Shown here one piece after another: positions 1 to 7,416 of a stretch of DNA of 17,039 nt. Under the pieces are notes generated by a model. It saw only the letters and a list, made by a program, of their open reading frames with translations. It did no database searches and was not told the origin of the DNA. The DNA comes from Flavobacteriaceae bacterium (lineage in GTDB: Bacteria > Bacteroidota > Bacteroidia > Flavobacteriales > Flavobacteriaceae): positions 1 through 17,039 of the forward strand of contig JAGKWW010000050.1 of the NCBI GenBank assembly GCA_021151665.1, written 5' to 3'. The position numbers were made by a program, and so were the translations under genes. How positions within the stretch are numbered: the first letter of the stretch is position 1; every line of letters begins with the position of its first letter.

Positions 1-1344
1 AACCACCTGCCACGCCGTAGCGCTGCTTGGGTTGGTCCAGTTCAGGTTTGCCGATGTTGCTGTAACGTTTGTGGTGGCCTGGCCTACCGGCTGGGCACAA
101 TTAACCTGTTGTACAATAAGGGTATACGGTGTGCTTTGTGTGGTACCCGAGGTAGATATCGCAATATAATACGTCTGCCCACTTGTAACCGCGAAGCTTG
201 GGATGTTTACCGGTGTAGTGGCACTACCTGTTCCACCGGCGGCGCAGCTTGAGCCAACGTTGGCACAGCTGGTGTAAACAAACATACCGGAGTTGGCGCC
301 GTTGCCGGTCATGCTGATGCTGATATTGCCGGTAAATGTAGCGGTATAAGAATAGAATACGTCATCGCCGTTCAGGAAGCTGCCTGTAGTGCCACAGCCT
401 GATGTTCCGGGGGTGCCGTTGTAATCATCGCCGTAATTGGACGTATTGTCTGTGGTCGAGTAAGGAAGCGAGGTTATAGATTTCGGCGCGAGGCACGTGG
501 CTCCCGGGGCAACGGTTCCAAAAGGATAAGGTCCTACCCAGTTGCTCACGTTGGTATCGGTACAGTAAGCCCGTACATAATACCGGTAGTCGGTATCAGG
601 CTGAAGCCCTGTAGCGGTATACGAGGGGGTGGCACTGGTAAATACAGTACCCGTACCCGTTGGCGCCGCGGTAGCCAGTATAATTTCGATCTCAAACTTA
701 GTGGCGCCGCTGGGGTTGGCCCAGCTCAGGGTAGCCCCGTCAAGGGTAGGGTTACTGGCTATAAGGGTGGTAGGGTCAAGGCATTTTGATACCACCTGTA
801 CATCATCAACCAGCCAGCGGTCGCCATTATCGCCCAGCATTACAAAGGCTAGATAGGCCTGGCTGCCTACTGCAGCAACGCCGGTAGGGATATCTACCGT
901 AATGGGAGCATATTCTGTCTGCGAAGGATTGATCTCACTTTCAGACCATTGCTTGATCACTGTATAGTTGCCAAGCGCTGCCTGTGCTGCATTGACAGAA
1001 ACCCTCAGTTGGTAGAGACTCCCCTGGTCGCCACCCTGCGTGAGGCGTGACCAGAATTTTACCTGCGCATTAACAGGTACGTTAAACTGCGGTGTAACGA
1101 GCCAGTCTTCCGGCAGGCCGGTTGGCACATTCTCGCGGTTCAGGTAGGCGGCATAAGTGCCTGTATGAGCCGGCTGGGCGGTAGAACCGTTGCTTTGCGC
1201 CCAGCTTACATTTGTTCCAATGCCATTGTCATAAATTCCCCATCCCGTTGGAGGGAAGCTTCCCTCAAAACTTTCAAAGGGCAGCTGAGCAAAAGCGCTC
1301 AGTGAAGACAACACCATGAAAAACATCAGAGTAATTTTTTTCAT
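1..1344 (-). CDS. Secreted choice-of-anchor J / fibronectin type III protein, C-terminus cut off by window edge
   Basis: The frame opens at ATG 1344-1342 and stays open for 448 codons to base 1, so the C-terminus is missing. Residues 1-20 (MKKITLMFFMVLSSLSAFAQ) form a clear Sec signal peptide. Residues about 22-185 read as a choice-of-anchor J (cleaved-adhesin-like) jelly-roll domain: it opens with PFESFEGSFPPTGW and closes with WLVDDVQVV. A fibronectin type III domain follows (about 188-275, with the LQPDTDYRYYVRAYC strand pattern). Next is a Cys-containing beta-rich module (about 283-410, ending in QTYYIAIS and YTLIVQQ). A second FN3 domain starts near 413. In Flavobacteriaceae such proteins are usually exported and often end in a type IX secretion sorting domain; that end is not visible here. 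Role inferred: extracellular adhesin or carbohydrate-binding protein. An enzyme with an accessory N-terminus is also possible. Confidence 0.85.
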   Translation of the reverse strand, partial: MKKITLMFFMVLSSLSAFAQLPFESFEGSFPPTGWGIYDNGIGTNVSWAQSNGSTAQPAHTGTYAAYLNRENVPTGLPEDWLVTPQFNVPVNAQVKFWSRLTQGGDQGSLYQLRVSVNAAQAALGNYTVIKQWSESEINPSQTEYAPITVDIPTGVAAVGSQAYLAFVMLGDNGDRWLVDDVQVVSKCLDPTTLIASNPTLDGATLSWANPSGATKFEIEIILATAAPTGTGTVFTSATPSYTATGLQPDTDYRYYVRAYCTDTNVSNWVGPYPFGTVAPGATCLAPKSITSLPYSTTDNTSNYGDDYNGTPGTSGCGTTGSFLNGDDVFYSYTATFTGNISISMTGNGANSGMFVYTSCANVGSSCAAGGTGSATTPVNIPSFAVTSGQTYYIAISTSGTTQSTPYTLIVQQVNCAQPVGQATTNVTATSANLNWTNPSSATAWQVV

Positions 1345-1535
1345 AGAATTATATTTAGCGTTCGGTTTAATCCACCGAAAATAATTATTTTTTTCAACCT
1401 TGCTGTACATTTATTAAATAATGTTTAAGTAATTGCTAAAAAAAACAAAATCAAACAAGATTGTTAAGAAATCTTGTCGGTTTTAAGAGTTATTTAACAA
1501 GGCAGATCAACACAGCCTATTTCCAAAATGTACAC

Positions 1536-1543
1536 TATCTTTG
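1536..1543 (+). promoter_or_regulatory. Bacteroidota -7 element for lpxH
   Basis: TATCTTTG matches the Bacteroidota sigma -7 consensus TAnnTTTG exactly and lies 20 bases before ATG 1564. No convincing -33 TTG is seen at the right distance. Its position inside the longer possible reading frame (ATG 1528) argues that translation starts at 1564. Confidence 0.55.
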
Positions 1544-1563
1544 GCGCAAATTTTTTTAGACCG

Positions 1564-2316
1564 ATGGCTACATCCAAACCGATCTATTTTGCATCAGACC
1601 AACATTTTGGCGCACCAACTGCAGAATTGAGTTTTCCGCGGGAACAAAAGTTTGTAGCCTGGCTTGATGAAATAAAGGCGGACGCGGGCGCACTGTTTCT
1701 TTTGGGTGACCTTTTTGACTTCTGGTTTGAATATAAGACGGTAGTGCCACGCGGGTTTGTGCGTGTGCTTGGGAAACTGGCGGAAATCCGCGATTCGGGA
1801 ATACCTGTCTATTTTTTTACCGGAAACCACGACCTATGGATGCAGGACTATTTTGAAAAGGAGCTGAACATCCCTGTTTACCATCGTCCGCAGGAGTTTA
1901 CCTTCAGCGGAAAGACCTTCCTGATAGGGCATGGCGACGGATTGGGACCGGGCGACAAAGGTTATAAGCGGATGAAAAAAGTGTTTACCAACCCCTTCTC
2001 GAAATGGCTTTTCCGGTGGCTGCATCCTGACGTTGGCGTGAAGCTGGCGCAATACCTCTCGGTAAAAAATAAATTGATTTCCGGCGAGGCCGACGTAAAA
2101 TTTTTAGGAGAGGATAACGAATGGCTGGTGCTCTATTCGCGAAGAAAGCTCGAAACGAAGCACTACGACTATTTTGTTTTCGGGCACCGCCATTTACCAA
2201 TGGAAATTCAGGTGGGCGAGAACTCAAAGTACATCAACCTGGGCGACTGGATAGGCTACTTTACCTATGGCGTTTTTGACGGGGAGAAGATGGCGCTGCG
2301 GGAATTTAAAATGTAA
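1564..2316 (+). CDS. lpxH: UDP-2,3-diacylglucosamine diphosphatase (LpxH)
   Basis: A 250-residue calcineurin-like metallophosphoesterase. In lipid A synthesis LpxH hydrolyses UDP-2,3-diacylglucosamine to lipid X and UMP at the inner membrane. The metal-binding signature is complete: DxH (D12, H14 in SDQHFG), GDLFDFW (D49), GNHD (88-90), GHGDG (H123, D125) and a late FGHRH. Length and the SDQHFGAPT start fit the Bacteroidota LpxH group. An in-frame ATG lies 36 bases upstream (1528), but a perfect -7 promoter element sits between the two starts and the extra residues (MYTIFGANFFRP) do not look like family sequence, so 1564 is preferred. The gene is divergent from the secreted protein on its left and convergent with recJ on its right, so it is probably transcribed alone. 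Confidence 0.93.
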   Translation: MATSKPIYFASDQHFGAPTAELSFPREQKFVAWLDEIKADAGALFLLGDLFDFWFEYKTVVPRGFVRVLGKLAEIRDSGIPVYFFTGNHDLWMQDYFEKELNIPVYHRPQEFTFSGKTFLIGHGDGLGPGDKGYKRMKKVFTNPFSKWLFRWLHPDVGVKLAQYLSVKNKLISGEADVKFLGEDNEWLVLYSRRKLETKHYDYFVFGHRHLPMEIQVGENSKYINLGDWIGYFTYGVFDGEKMALREFKM

Positions 2317-2399
2317 TAATTCATTAATTATTTAATGTAGCAATGCCATATTTAAGTTTATAATCAACTGCTAATTAAGTCCATTGATACATCGATCCA

Positions 2400-3893
2400 T
2401 TAACCCTCACATCTGATATCCCTCAACCTCAGCTGCAGGCTTACCTCGCCATTCCACTCATTTTCATCAACGGAATACACTGCATCAAAATGTTCTCCAT
2501 CACACGCAAGGTGTTGCTTTGCTGCAAGGCCAAAACCGATAGCGGTAAGGGCTTCGCCCCCGCCCTGCTTTACCGTAAGCCGAAGGTGGCTGCCATCGCC
2601 TACAGGCTTGCCAAAACCGGTATCTTTTAATCCCCTGGAAAGGAAAACGGGCGTCATATTGCCCGGGCCAAATGGCTCAAACTGTTTTAGTATTCGGTTG
2701 AATTTTGGTGTAATCTCCCGCAGACTGATTTCGGCATCAACCGAAATTTCGGGTGTGAGCAATTCCGGCGCAATGGTTTGCTTTACCACCTCTTCAAACT
2801 TGTCGCGGAAATGCGGATATTGCTCTTCGTGAAGCGTTAACCCTGCAGCATACATGTGCCCGCCGAATTGTTCCAGGTGATCGGCACACGCTTCGAGGGC
2901 GTTGTAAATATCAAAATCTTTTACCGAGCGTGCCGAGGCTGCCAGTTTTTCCCCGCTTTTGGTAAATACCAAGGTAGGGCGGTAATAGGTTTCCGTAAGC
3001 AATTCTACCGCGTGCTTACCGTGGCGGATGCGACCGGCAGCGTTGATGCGCGGCGCGATGACAAACACCACATCGCTGATGCAAAGTGTCTTTCTTTTCA
3101 GGTTTTGAATGAGCGCTTTGATCCCGGGCCGCGGACTGGTATTGATCACATCCAGCCCAAATTTAGCCAGCACTCGGTTTTCGCCTGTTATCGGAACAAT
3201 ATCGGCTGCAATGGCGGTAGCTACAAGGTCGAGATACGGCACAAGGTCGAATATCGTTTGCCCCCGGTTTCCTGCCAGTGCCTGGATCAGCTTAAAGCCT
3301 ACGCCGCAACCGCAAAGCTCGTCATAAGGATAGGTGCAATCGTCGCGCTTTGGGTCGAGCACCGCAACAGCATCGGGAAGCGTATCACCGGGGCGGTGGT
3401 GGTCGCAGATGATAAAGTCGATGCCCTTTTCTTTGGCATAAGCGACTTTGTCTATAGATTTGATACCACAGTCTAGCGCAATGATAAGCGAACAGCCGTT
3501 GTCATCGGCATAATCGATGCCTGCAAACGAAACGCCGTAGCCCTCGGCATACCGGTCGGGGATATAGGTATCAACATCGGGGTAAATAGTTTTCAGGTAG
3601 GACGAAACCAGTGACACAGCGGTAGTACCATCCACATCATAATCGCCAAACACTAAAATATTCTCACCCCCTGCAATAGCCTGCTCAATGCGGGCTACGG
3701 CTTTATCCATATCCTTCATCAGGTACGGGTCGTGCAGTGCCTCCAGCGTAGGCCGGAAGAATGCGCGCGCCTCATCGTATGTTTCCACACCACGCTGCAC
3801 CAAAAGCGAAGCAATAACGACATCTACGTTAAGGGCTTCCGCTAGGTGTTGTACCTTTTCAGGATCGGGTTGTGGTTTGAGGGTCCAGCGCAT
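2400..3893 (-). CDS. recJ: Single-stranded-DNA exonuclease RecJ with an internal in-frame deletion
   Basis: RecJ degrades single-stranded DNA 5' to 3' in recombination and mismatch/base-excision repair. Visible: DHH phosphoesterase motifs DYDVDG (84-89), ALDCG (139-143), DHH (164-166) and DLVATAIAADIVP (222-234), then the RINAAGR motif (282-288). The DHHA1 signatures ASARSV (319-324) and GGHMYAAG (344-351) and a C-terminal OB-fold-like region (about 415-497) follow. The protein is 497 residues, while the family is usually about 565-577. The shortfall is in one place: HAVELLTE (294-301) runs straight into TYYRPTLVF (302-310). In E. coli RecJ, recalled from memory, about 70 residues separate the equivalent segments, including the WHxGVxGIxASR block. 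The frame is otherwise intact. Activity is therefore doubtful. ATG 3893 lies 1 base after the mrr stop, implying co-transcription. Confidence 0.88.
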   Translation of the reverse strand: MRWTLKPQPDPEKVQHLAEALNVDVVIASLLVQRGVETYDEARAFFRPTLEALHDPYLMKDMDKAVARIEQAIAGGENILVFGDYDVDGTTAVSLVSSYLKTIYPDVDTYIPDRYAEGYGVSFAGIDYADDNGCSLIIALDCGIKSIDKVAYAKEKGIDFIICDHHRPGDTLPDAVAVLDPKRDDCTYPYDELCGCGVGFKLIQALAGNRGQTIFDLVPYLDLVATAIAADIVPITGENRVLAKFGLDVINTSPRPGIKALIQNLKRKTLCISDVVFVIAPRINAAGRIRHGKHAVELLTETYYRPTLVFTKSGEKLAASARSVKDFDIYNALEACADHLEQFGGHMYAAGLTLHEEQYPHFRDKFEEVVKQTIAPELLTPEISVDAEISLREITPKFNRILKQFEPFGPGNMTPVFLSRGLKDTGFGKPVGDGSHLRLTVKQGGGEALTAIGFGLAAKQHLACDGEHFDAVYSVDENEWNGEVSLQLRLRDIRCEG

Positions 3894-3894
3894 A

Positions 3895-4752
3895 TTAAAA
3901 GACTTTAAACCAATCTTCCTTTATGGTGATTTGTTCGACCATTTCAACCTCTACACCGAGTCTAAGCTCCTTAAGTTTCTCCGCGAGATCTATACCATCC
4001 ATTAAATCGATCGGAGGTGCGCCATCACGTTGAGCTTCTCTTTTAGCCTCTCTGGTAAATGTACCTGTCGTTATTATCAGGCCTTTATCAGCCCGACCAA
4101 TCATTGCGCCTCGAAAATCTCGAACTACTGATGAAGATACGCTACCCTTATACCTTTTTGCTTGAAAAATCACATGAAATGACAGAACGCCCCCTATTCT
4201 AAGTATACCTTTACCATCTATACCGCCATCATTTGTTTGTTTCGTAACCTCAACATTTTGAAATCCTAGTTCTCGCAAAAGTCTCTGGCATAAGCGCTCA
4301 AATGAATCAGGTCGAACATTTTGTAGTTCTTCTATTAACTTCTCTTGCCATGAGAAACTTTGAACTTCTTCAGTTTCATCATGACTAAATAAATTTGAAT
4401 TTTCAATGTCTTCAGCTTTTCCCTTTCGATCTTCTGCAACAACTTTACGTTTGACTTCAATTTGATCAACCTTATCAACTTCCAGACCCCGCTGAGTTAA
4501 TGCCCAAATTCCTCTAGATGAGTTTTCAAGCAAGCCAAATCTTTTCAAATAATTACGGGCCCAAGCTAATCTATATCTTAATTTGGAAATATTACCACGA
4601 TGTATCTCGCCCACCTGCTTTTCAGATAGTTTTAAAATGTTTGCTACCTGATCTTCAATTTCATCGATCGAACCTGAACCTCCTAGATTCTGGAGGGCTT
4701 TCAAAGTTGGATTGAACAGATCATCATATTTATATTTGAACAACTCTCTCAT
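3895..4752 (-). CDS. mrr: Mrr-type (type IV) restriction endonuclease
   Basis: A 285-residue Mrr-family protein. Mrr enzymes are cytoplasmic type IV restriction endonucleases that cut modified foreign DNA. The N-terminal part (about 1-95) is a winged-helix Mrr_N DNA-binding domain (GSGSIDEIEDQV, then RARNYLK/GLLE-like wing, then IWALTQRG). A charged linker (about 95-140) leads to the PD-(D/E)XK catalytic domain: FE (151-152), NDGGIDG with D175 and D179, and FQAKRY with the Q197-x-K199 pair, followed by KGLIITTG (223-230). All expected catalytic residues are present. Base composition differs from its neighbours: 19 of 60 bases at 4381-4440 are G/C, against 32 of 60 at 5161-5220 (rsmI) and 35 of 60 at 3301-3360 (recJ). 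This suggests horizontal transfer. It lies 31 bases after rsmI and 1 base before recJ. No partner methylase is visible, consistent with a type IV enzyme. Confidence 0.88.
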   Translation of the reverse strand: MRELFKYKYDDLFNPTLKALQNLGGSGSIDEIEDQVANILKLSEKQVGEIHRGNISKLRYRLAWARNYLKRFGLLENSSRGIWALTQRGLEVDKVDQIEVKRKVVAEDRKGKAEDIENSNLFSHDETEEVQSFSWQEKLIEELQNVRPDSFERLCQRLLRELGFQNVEVTKQTNDGGIDGKGILRIGGVLSFHVIFQAKRYKGSVSSSVVRDFRGAMIGRADKGLIITTGTFTREAKREAQRDGAPPIDLMDGIDLAEKLKELRLGVEVEMVEQITIKEDWFKVF

Positions 4753-4783
4753 AGATTAATTTGAAACTATACTAAGACTAACG

Positions 4784-5497
4784 CTACACCATCTTTTCAT
4801 CATGCTCCACCCTCTTCCTCTTCTCCTCAACTTTCCCCCCAACAATCACCACAATCTCGCCACGTGGTTCTTTTTTGGTAAAATGCTCCAGCACTTCTGT
4901 GGCGGTCCCGCGAACGGTTTCCTCGTGCAGCTTACTCAGCTCGCGCGATACCGATACCGGGCGGCTTTCGCCAAAATACTGCACAAACTCGCCCAGCGTT
5001 TTTACCAGCTTGTGCGGCGACACGTAAAATATCATGGTGCGGGTTTCTTCGGCAAGGGCCAGGAAACGCGTTTGCCGTCCTTTCTTATCGGGAAGGAAAC
5101 CTTCAAAAACAAACTTATCGTTGGGTAGTCCGCTGTTCACCAGTGCCGGCACAAAGGCCGTGGCGCCCGGAAGGCATTCTACCTCTATGTTATTCTCCAC
5201 ACAAGCACGCGTCAGTAAAAATCCGGGATCACTGATAGCAGGCGTGCCGGCATCGCTTACCAAAGCAATGGTTTCGCCTCCCTTTAACCGTGTGATCAGG
5301 TTTTCCACCGTTTTGTGCTCGTTGTGCATGTGGTGGCTCTGCATGTGGGTCATGATCTCGAAATGCTTCATCAGCTTGCCGCTGGTGCGCGTATCCTCGG
5401 CCAGGATCAGGTCGGCCTCCTTCAGCACCCGTATGGCGCGAAAGGTCATGTCTTCGAGGTTGCCAATAGGCGTAGGCACAATGTACAGCTTCCCCAT
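4784..5497 (-). CDS. rsmI: 16S rRNA (cytidine-1402-2'-O)-methyltransferase RsmI
   Basis: A 237-residue tetrapyrrole-methylase-fold enzyme that uses S-adenosylmethionine to 2'-O-methylate C1402 in the decoding centre of 16S rRNA. Diagnostic motifs: PTPIGNLEDMTFRA near the N-terminus, ILAEDTRTSGKL, the glycine-rich ALVSDAGTPAISDPG, LPGATAFVPAL and FEGFLP. It is shorter than proteobacterial RsmI (about 280-290) and lacks most of the C-terminal extension, as I recall for Bacteroidota members. The last residues are Lys/Glu-rich. ATG 5497-5495 directly abuts the TAA of the upstream Pro/Glu-rich gene (TAAATG), so the two are almost certainly translationally coupled in one operon. Confidence 0.94.
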   Translation of the reverse strand: MGKLYIVPTPIGNLEDMTFRAIRVLKEADLILAEDTRTSGKLMKHFEIMTHMQSHHMHNEHKTVENLITRLKGGETIALVSDAGTPAISDPGFLLTRACVENNIEVECLPGATAFVPALVNSGLPNDKFVFEGFLPDKKGRQTRFLALAEETRTMIFYVSPHKLVKTLGEFVQYFGESRPVSVSRELSKLHEETVRGTATEVLEHFTKKEPRGEIVVIVGGKVEEKRKRVEHDEKMV

Positions 5498-6637
5498 TTA
5501 GCTGAAGCGTTTCTCTACCAGCTCCATAAAGCGCTGCTCGTATTCTTCTTTGCCGTTCCAGTTGTTGTAGTCGGGCTTAACCAGGTCTTCTATAAAATTG
5601 CGGGCATCCTCAAAACGGTCAAACGTATTGAGCTGCGAGAGCACACGGTTCAGGTCTTCGCCGCTGCCGCCAAAAAGATTTTTTTCGAAAGCAATACGGT
5701 CATTAAGACCCAGAGAAATGGTACGCCCAAAACTTTCGTTCAGCGGGCGGTGAGCCTGAGTTGCCGATTCTGCCCGTGGTGCTTCATATGCCGGTACGAC
5801 TGGTCTTGGTTCTTCTTTTTGCGGCTCCGCTACCGGCTCAGGCTTAGGCTCTTCTTTCGGTTGTTCCCAAATGTTTGCCGCCTGCTCTTCCTGCTTTTGT
5901 ATCATTTCCGGTTCGCGGGGCAGCCACTCGTTCCGCACCGTTTCAGGCTCTTTTACAGGTTCCCCTTTTTTAACGAACTCCGGCTCTTTATAATCGTGAT
6001 AATCTTCAAAAGTGATTTCTTTTTGCTTCGGCTTTTCTTCAGCAAAAAGGGGTTGCGGGGTTTCTACAGGAACTTCAGCTTTCGGGGCTTCTGTAGGCGC
6101 AGGCTCCGCTTTGGCAGGCTCAGGCTCTTCCACCGGCTGCTCTTCTTGGGCGGGCTCCTCTACTGCGGGCTGCTCTTCGGGCTTAGGATTATCCTCTGCC
6201 TTTTCAACATGCTCTTTTTCTTCATCGGAAGCCACCGCAGCTTTGCCATCATTTGTATCGGCGCCTTCGCCACTTTCATTCTCCTTATCTTCGGCCGGTT
6301 CTTCCGGTTTTATATCGTCAGTTTTTTCAACCTCCTTTTCCGCGCCCGCGGGCATTTCAGCCCTTTCTTCCTGTTTCGGCTCGTCAGTTTTAGCGGCATC
6401 TTCTTTATCAACAGGCGCTTCCTCCAGTCCGTAAATCTCCTCCAGTTTTTCTTCTGCCGAAGCAAAGCCGATGGTGGGCTTCACCTCACTGAAATTATCT
6501 TCCACAAACTTCAGCACGCTGAGCTTCTGGTACAGGTTCAGCGCTTCCTGCTGCAGCTGCTCGAGCTCCGACCGGTTCTTGAGTTTCAGTATCCTGTGGG
6601 CGATGCTAATAAGTTCGGCTTCCAGCTTTTTCTTCAT
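5498..6637 (-). CDS. Conserved-type hypothetical protein: helical ends joined by a long acidic Pro/Glu-rich linker
   Basis: I do not recognise a named family. The 379-residue product has three parts. An N-terminal helical segment (about 1-70) has heptad-like leucines (LEQLQQEALNLYQKLSVLKFV). A long low-complexity region follows (about 71-295), rich in Glu, Pro, Ala and Lys, with EEPKPEPVAEPQKEEP-like runs. The C-terminal segment is ordered-looking (about 299-379): it starts LNESFGRTISLGLNDRIAF and ends EYEQRFMELVEKRF. There is no signal peptide or membrane helix, so it is predicted cytoplasmic. It is the first gene of the minus-strand string and abuts rsmI with no gap. The C-terminal segment, the most conserved-looking part, may be a docking domain with the linker acting as a flexible spacer; that is inference. 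An open frame antisense to it is a composition artefact. Confidence 0.85.
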   Translation of the reverse strand: MKKKLEAELISIAHRILKLKNRSELEQLQQEALNLYQKLSVLKFVEDNFSEVKPTIGFASAEEKLEEIYGLEEAPVDKEDAAKTDEPKQEERAEMPAGAEKEVEKTDDIKPEEPAEDKENESGEGADTNDGKAAVASDEEKEHVEKAEDNPKPEEQPAVEEPAQEEQPVEEPEPAKAEPAPTEAPKAEVPVETPQPLFAEEKPKQKEITFEDYHDYKEPEFVKKGEPVKEPETVRNEWLPREPEMIQKQEEQAANIWEQPKEEPKPEPVAEPQKEEPRPVVPAYEAPRAESATQAHRPLNESFGRTISLGLNDRIAFEKNLFGGSGEDLNRVLSQLNTFDRFEDARNFIEDLVKPDYNNWNGKEEYEQRFMELVEKRFS

Positions 6638-6677
6638 AACTTTTAGGATTATATGGGCGTTGGGAATGGTTTTTTAA

Positions 6678-6685
6678 TAAATTTG
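6678..6685 (+). promoter_or_regulatory. Possible -7 element for tdk
   Basis: TAAATTTG fits TAnnTTTG. A TTG at 6660-6662 lies 15 bases upstream, shorter than the roughly 19-base spacing usual in Bacteroidota. An alternative weaker -7 (TAGTTCTG, 6709-6716, one mismatch) with TTTG at 6682-6685 as its -33 cannot be excluded. Confidence 0.35.
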
Positions 6686-6699
6686 TTTTCATACAAAGT

Positions 6700-6721
6700 A
6701 ACAGAAAATAGTTCTGTTTTT
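6700..6721 (+). promoter_or_regulatory. Inverted repeat in the tdk leader
   Basis: AACAGAA (6700-6706), loop AATAG, TTCTGTT (6712-6718), then three further T (6719-6721). A 7-bp AT-rich hairpin 19 bases before the tdk ATG. It could be a weak attenuator-like hairpin or an operator for either divergent gene. Function unknown. Confidence 0.3.
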
Positions 6722-6740
6722 AGAGCCGGAAAAAGAAAAA

Positions 6741-7373
6741 ATGTTTCTCGAAAATACAGTCAATCATAAGGAACAATTCGGGTGGATAGAGGTCATCTGC
6801 GGGTCGATGTTCTCGGGTAAGACCGAAGAACTGATACGCCGCCTCAAGCGTGCGCAGTTTGCCCGCCAGAAGGTAGAGATCTTCAAGCCCGCCATTGATA
6901 CCCGCTACCACGAGGAGATGGTGGTTTCGCACGATTCCAACCAGATACGCAGCACGCCTGTAGAGAGCGCTGCCATGATACGCATCCTTGCTCAGGGCTG
7001 TGAAGTGATCGGGATAGATGAGGCGCAGTTTTTTGACGACGAAATTGTTGCGGTATGCAACGACCTGGCCAATAACGGTATCCGCGTAATCGTTGCCGGG
7101 CTTGACATGGATTTTAAAGGCAATCCGTTTGGCCCAATGCCCGCCCTTATGGCTACTGCAGAATATGTAACCAAAGTACATGCTGTATGCACCCGCACGG
7201 GCAACCTGGCGCACTACAGCTTCCGTAAGGCGAATAACGACAAACTGGTATTGCTTGGTGAAACCGAGGAGTATGAACCGCTTAGCCGCGCTGCGTACTA
7301 TGAGGCCATGAGGAACCCGGCAGTTGCCAAAACAGAAATTCCCGACGGGGAAACAAAGCAGGATGCGTTGTAA
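6741..7373 (+). CDS. tdk: Thymidine kinase (type II), zinc ligands mostly lost
   Basis: A 210-residue cytosolic enzyme that phosphorylates thymidine to dTMP in pyrimidine salvage. Visible: P-loop GSMFSGKTEEL (21-31), Walker-B-like IGIDEAQFF (90-98), AGLDMDF (119-125) and the thymidine-binding lasso region with GETEEYEPLSR (173-183). Type II kinases normally bind a structural zinc with CxxC and a later C/H pair. Here only C150 remains: T153, S182 and A185 occupy the other expected positions. The overall fold signatures are intact and I recall similar losses in other Flavobacteriaceae, so activity is likely kept. It is divergent from the Pro/Glu-rich gene. The next housekeeping gene, murF-alr, is separated from it by the toxin-antitoxin pair. 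Confidence 0.94.
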   Translation: MFLENTVNHKEQFGWIEVICGSMFSGKTEELIRRLKRAQFARQKVEIFKPAIDTRYHEEMVVSHDSNQIRSTPVESAAMIRILAQGCEVIGIDEAQFFDDEIVAVCNDLANNGIRVIVAGLDMDFKGNPFGPMPALMATAEYVTKVHAVCTRTGNLAHYSFRKANNDKLVLLGETEEYEPLSRAAYYEAMRNPAVAKTEIPDGETKQDAL

Positions 7374-7374
7374 T

Positions 7375-7414
7375 TATACGTAATATTTTTTTATATTTGT
7401 ACGTATACGTATTA
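7375..7414 (+). promoter_or_regulatory. Promoter and paired operator-like repeats of the toxin-antitoxin pair
   Basis: A perfect -7 element TATATTTG lies at 7392-7399, with a TTG (7368-7370, the last sense codon of tdk) 21 bases upstream as a possible -33. Flanking the -7 are two copies of TATACGTA(A/T)TA, at 7375-7385 and 7404-7414, 29 bases apart. The second overlaps a perfect 12-bp palindrome TACGTATACGTA (7400-7411). In total the 6-mer TACGTA occurs three times in 35 bases. This is the layout expected for autorepression by an antitoxin or toxin-antitoxin complex. Confidence 0.6.
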
Positions 7415-7416
7415 CC

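Noticed and set aside
629..856. Short plus-strand frame inside the secreted protein gene
   Set aside because: The minus strand reads continuously as a signal peptide plus anchor-J and FN3 domains across this interval.
2322..2337. CATTAA-TTAT-TTAATG hairpin between convergent lpxH and recJ as a bidirectional terminator
   Set aside because: The stem is only 6 AT-rich base pairs without a clear T-run, too weak to call.
2856..3476. 206-codon open frame antisense to recJ
   Set aside because: No recognisable domain, and the opposite strand carries conserved RecJ motifs throughout.
5750..6450. Repetitive-looking DNA in the Pro/Glu-rich gene as a tandem repeat or CRISPR-like array
   Set aside because: The repetition is at the amino-acid level (E, P, K, A) with no fixed DNA unit or regular spacers.
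5315..6646. Long open frame on the plus strand opposite the Pro/Glu-rich gene and rsmI
   Set aside because: It is a composition artefact of the antisense strand: Phe/Leu/Arg-rich with no domain, and it overlaps two well-supported genes on the other strand.
7400..7411. TACGTATACGTA palindrome as an insertion-sequence end or attachment site
   Set aside because: No transposase or integrase and no matching copy at the other end of the toxin-antitoxin pair. An operator explains it better.
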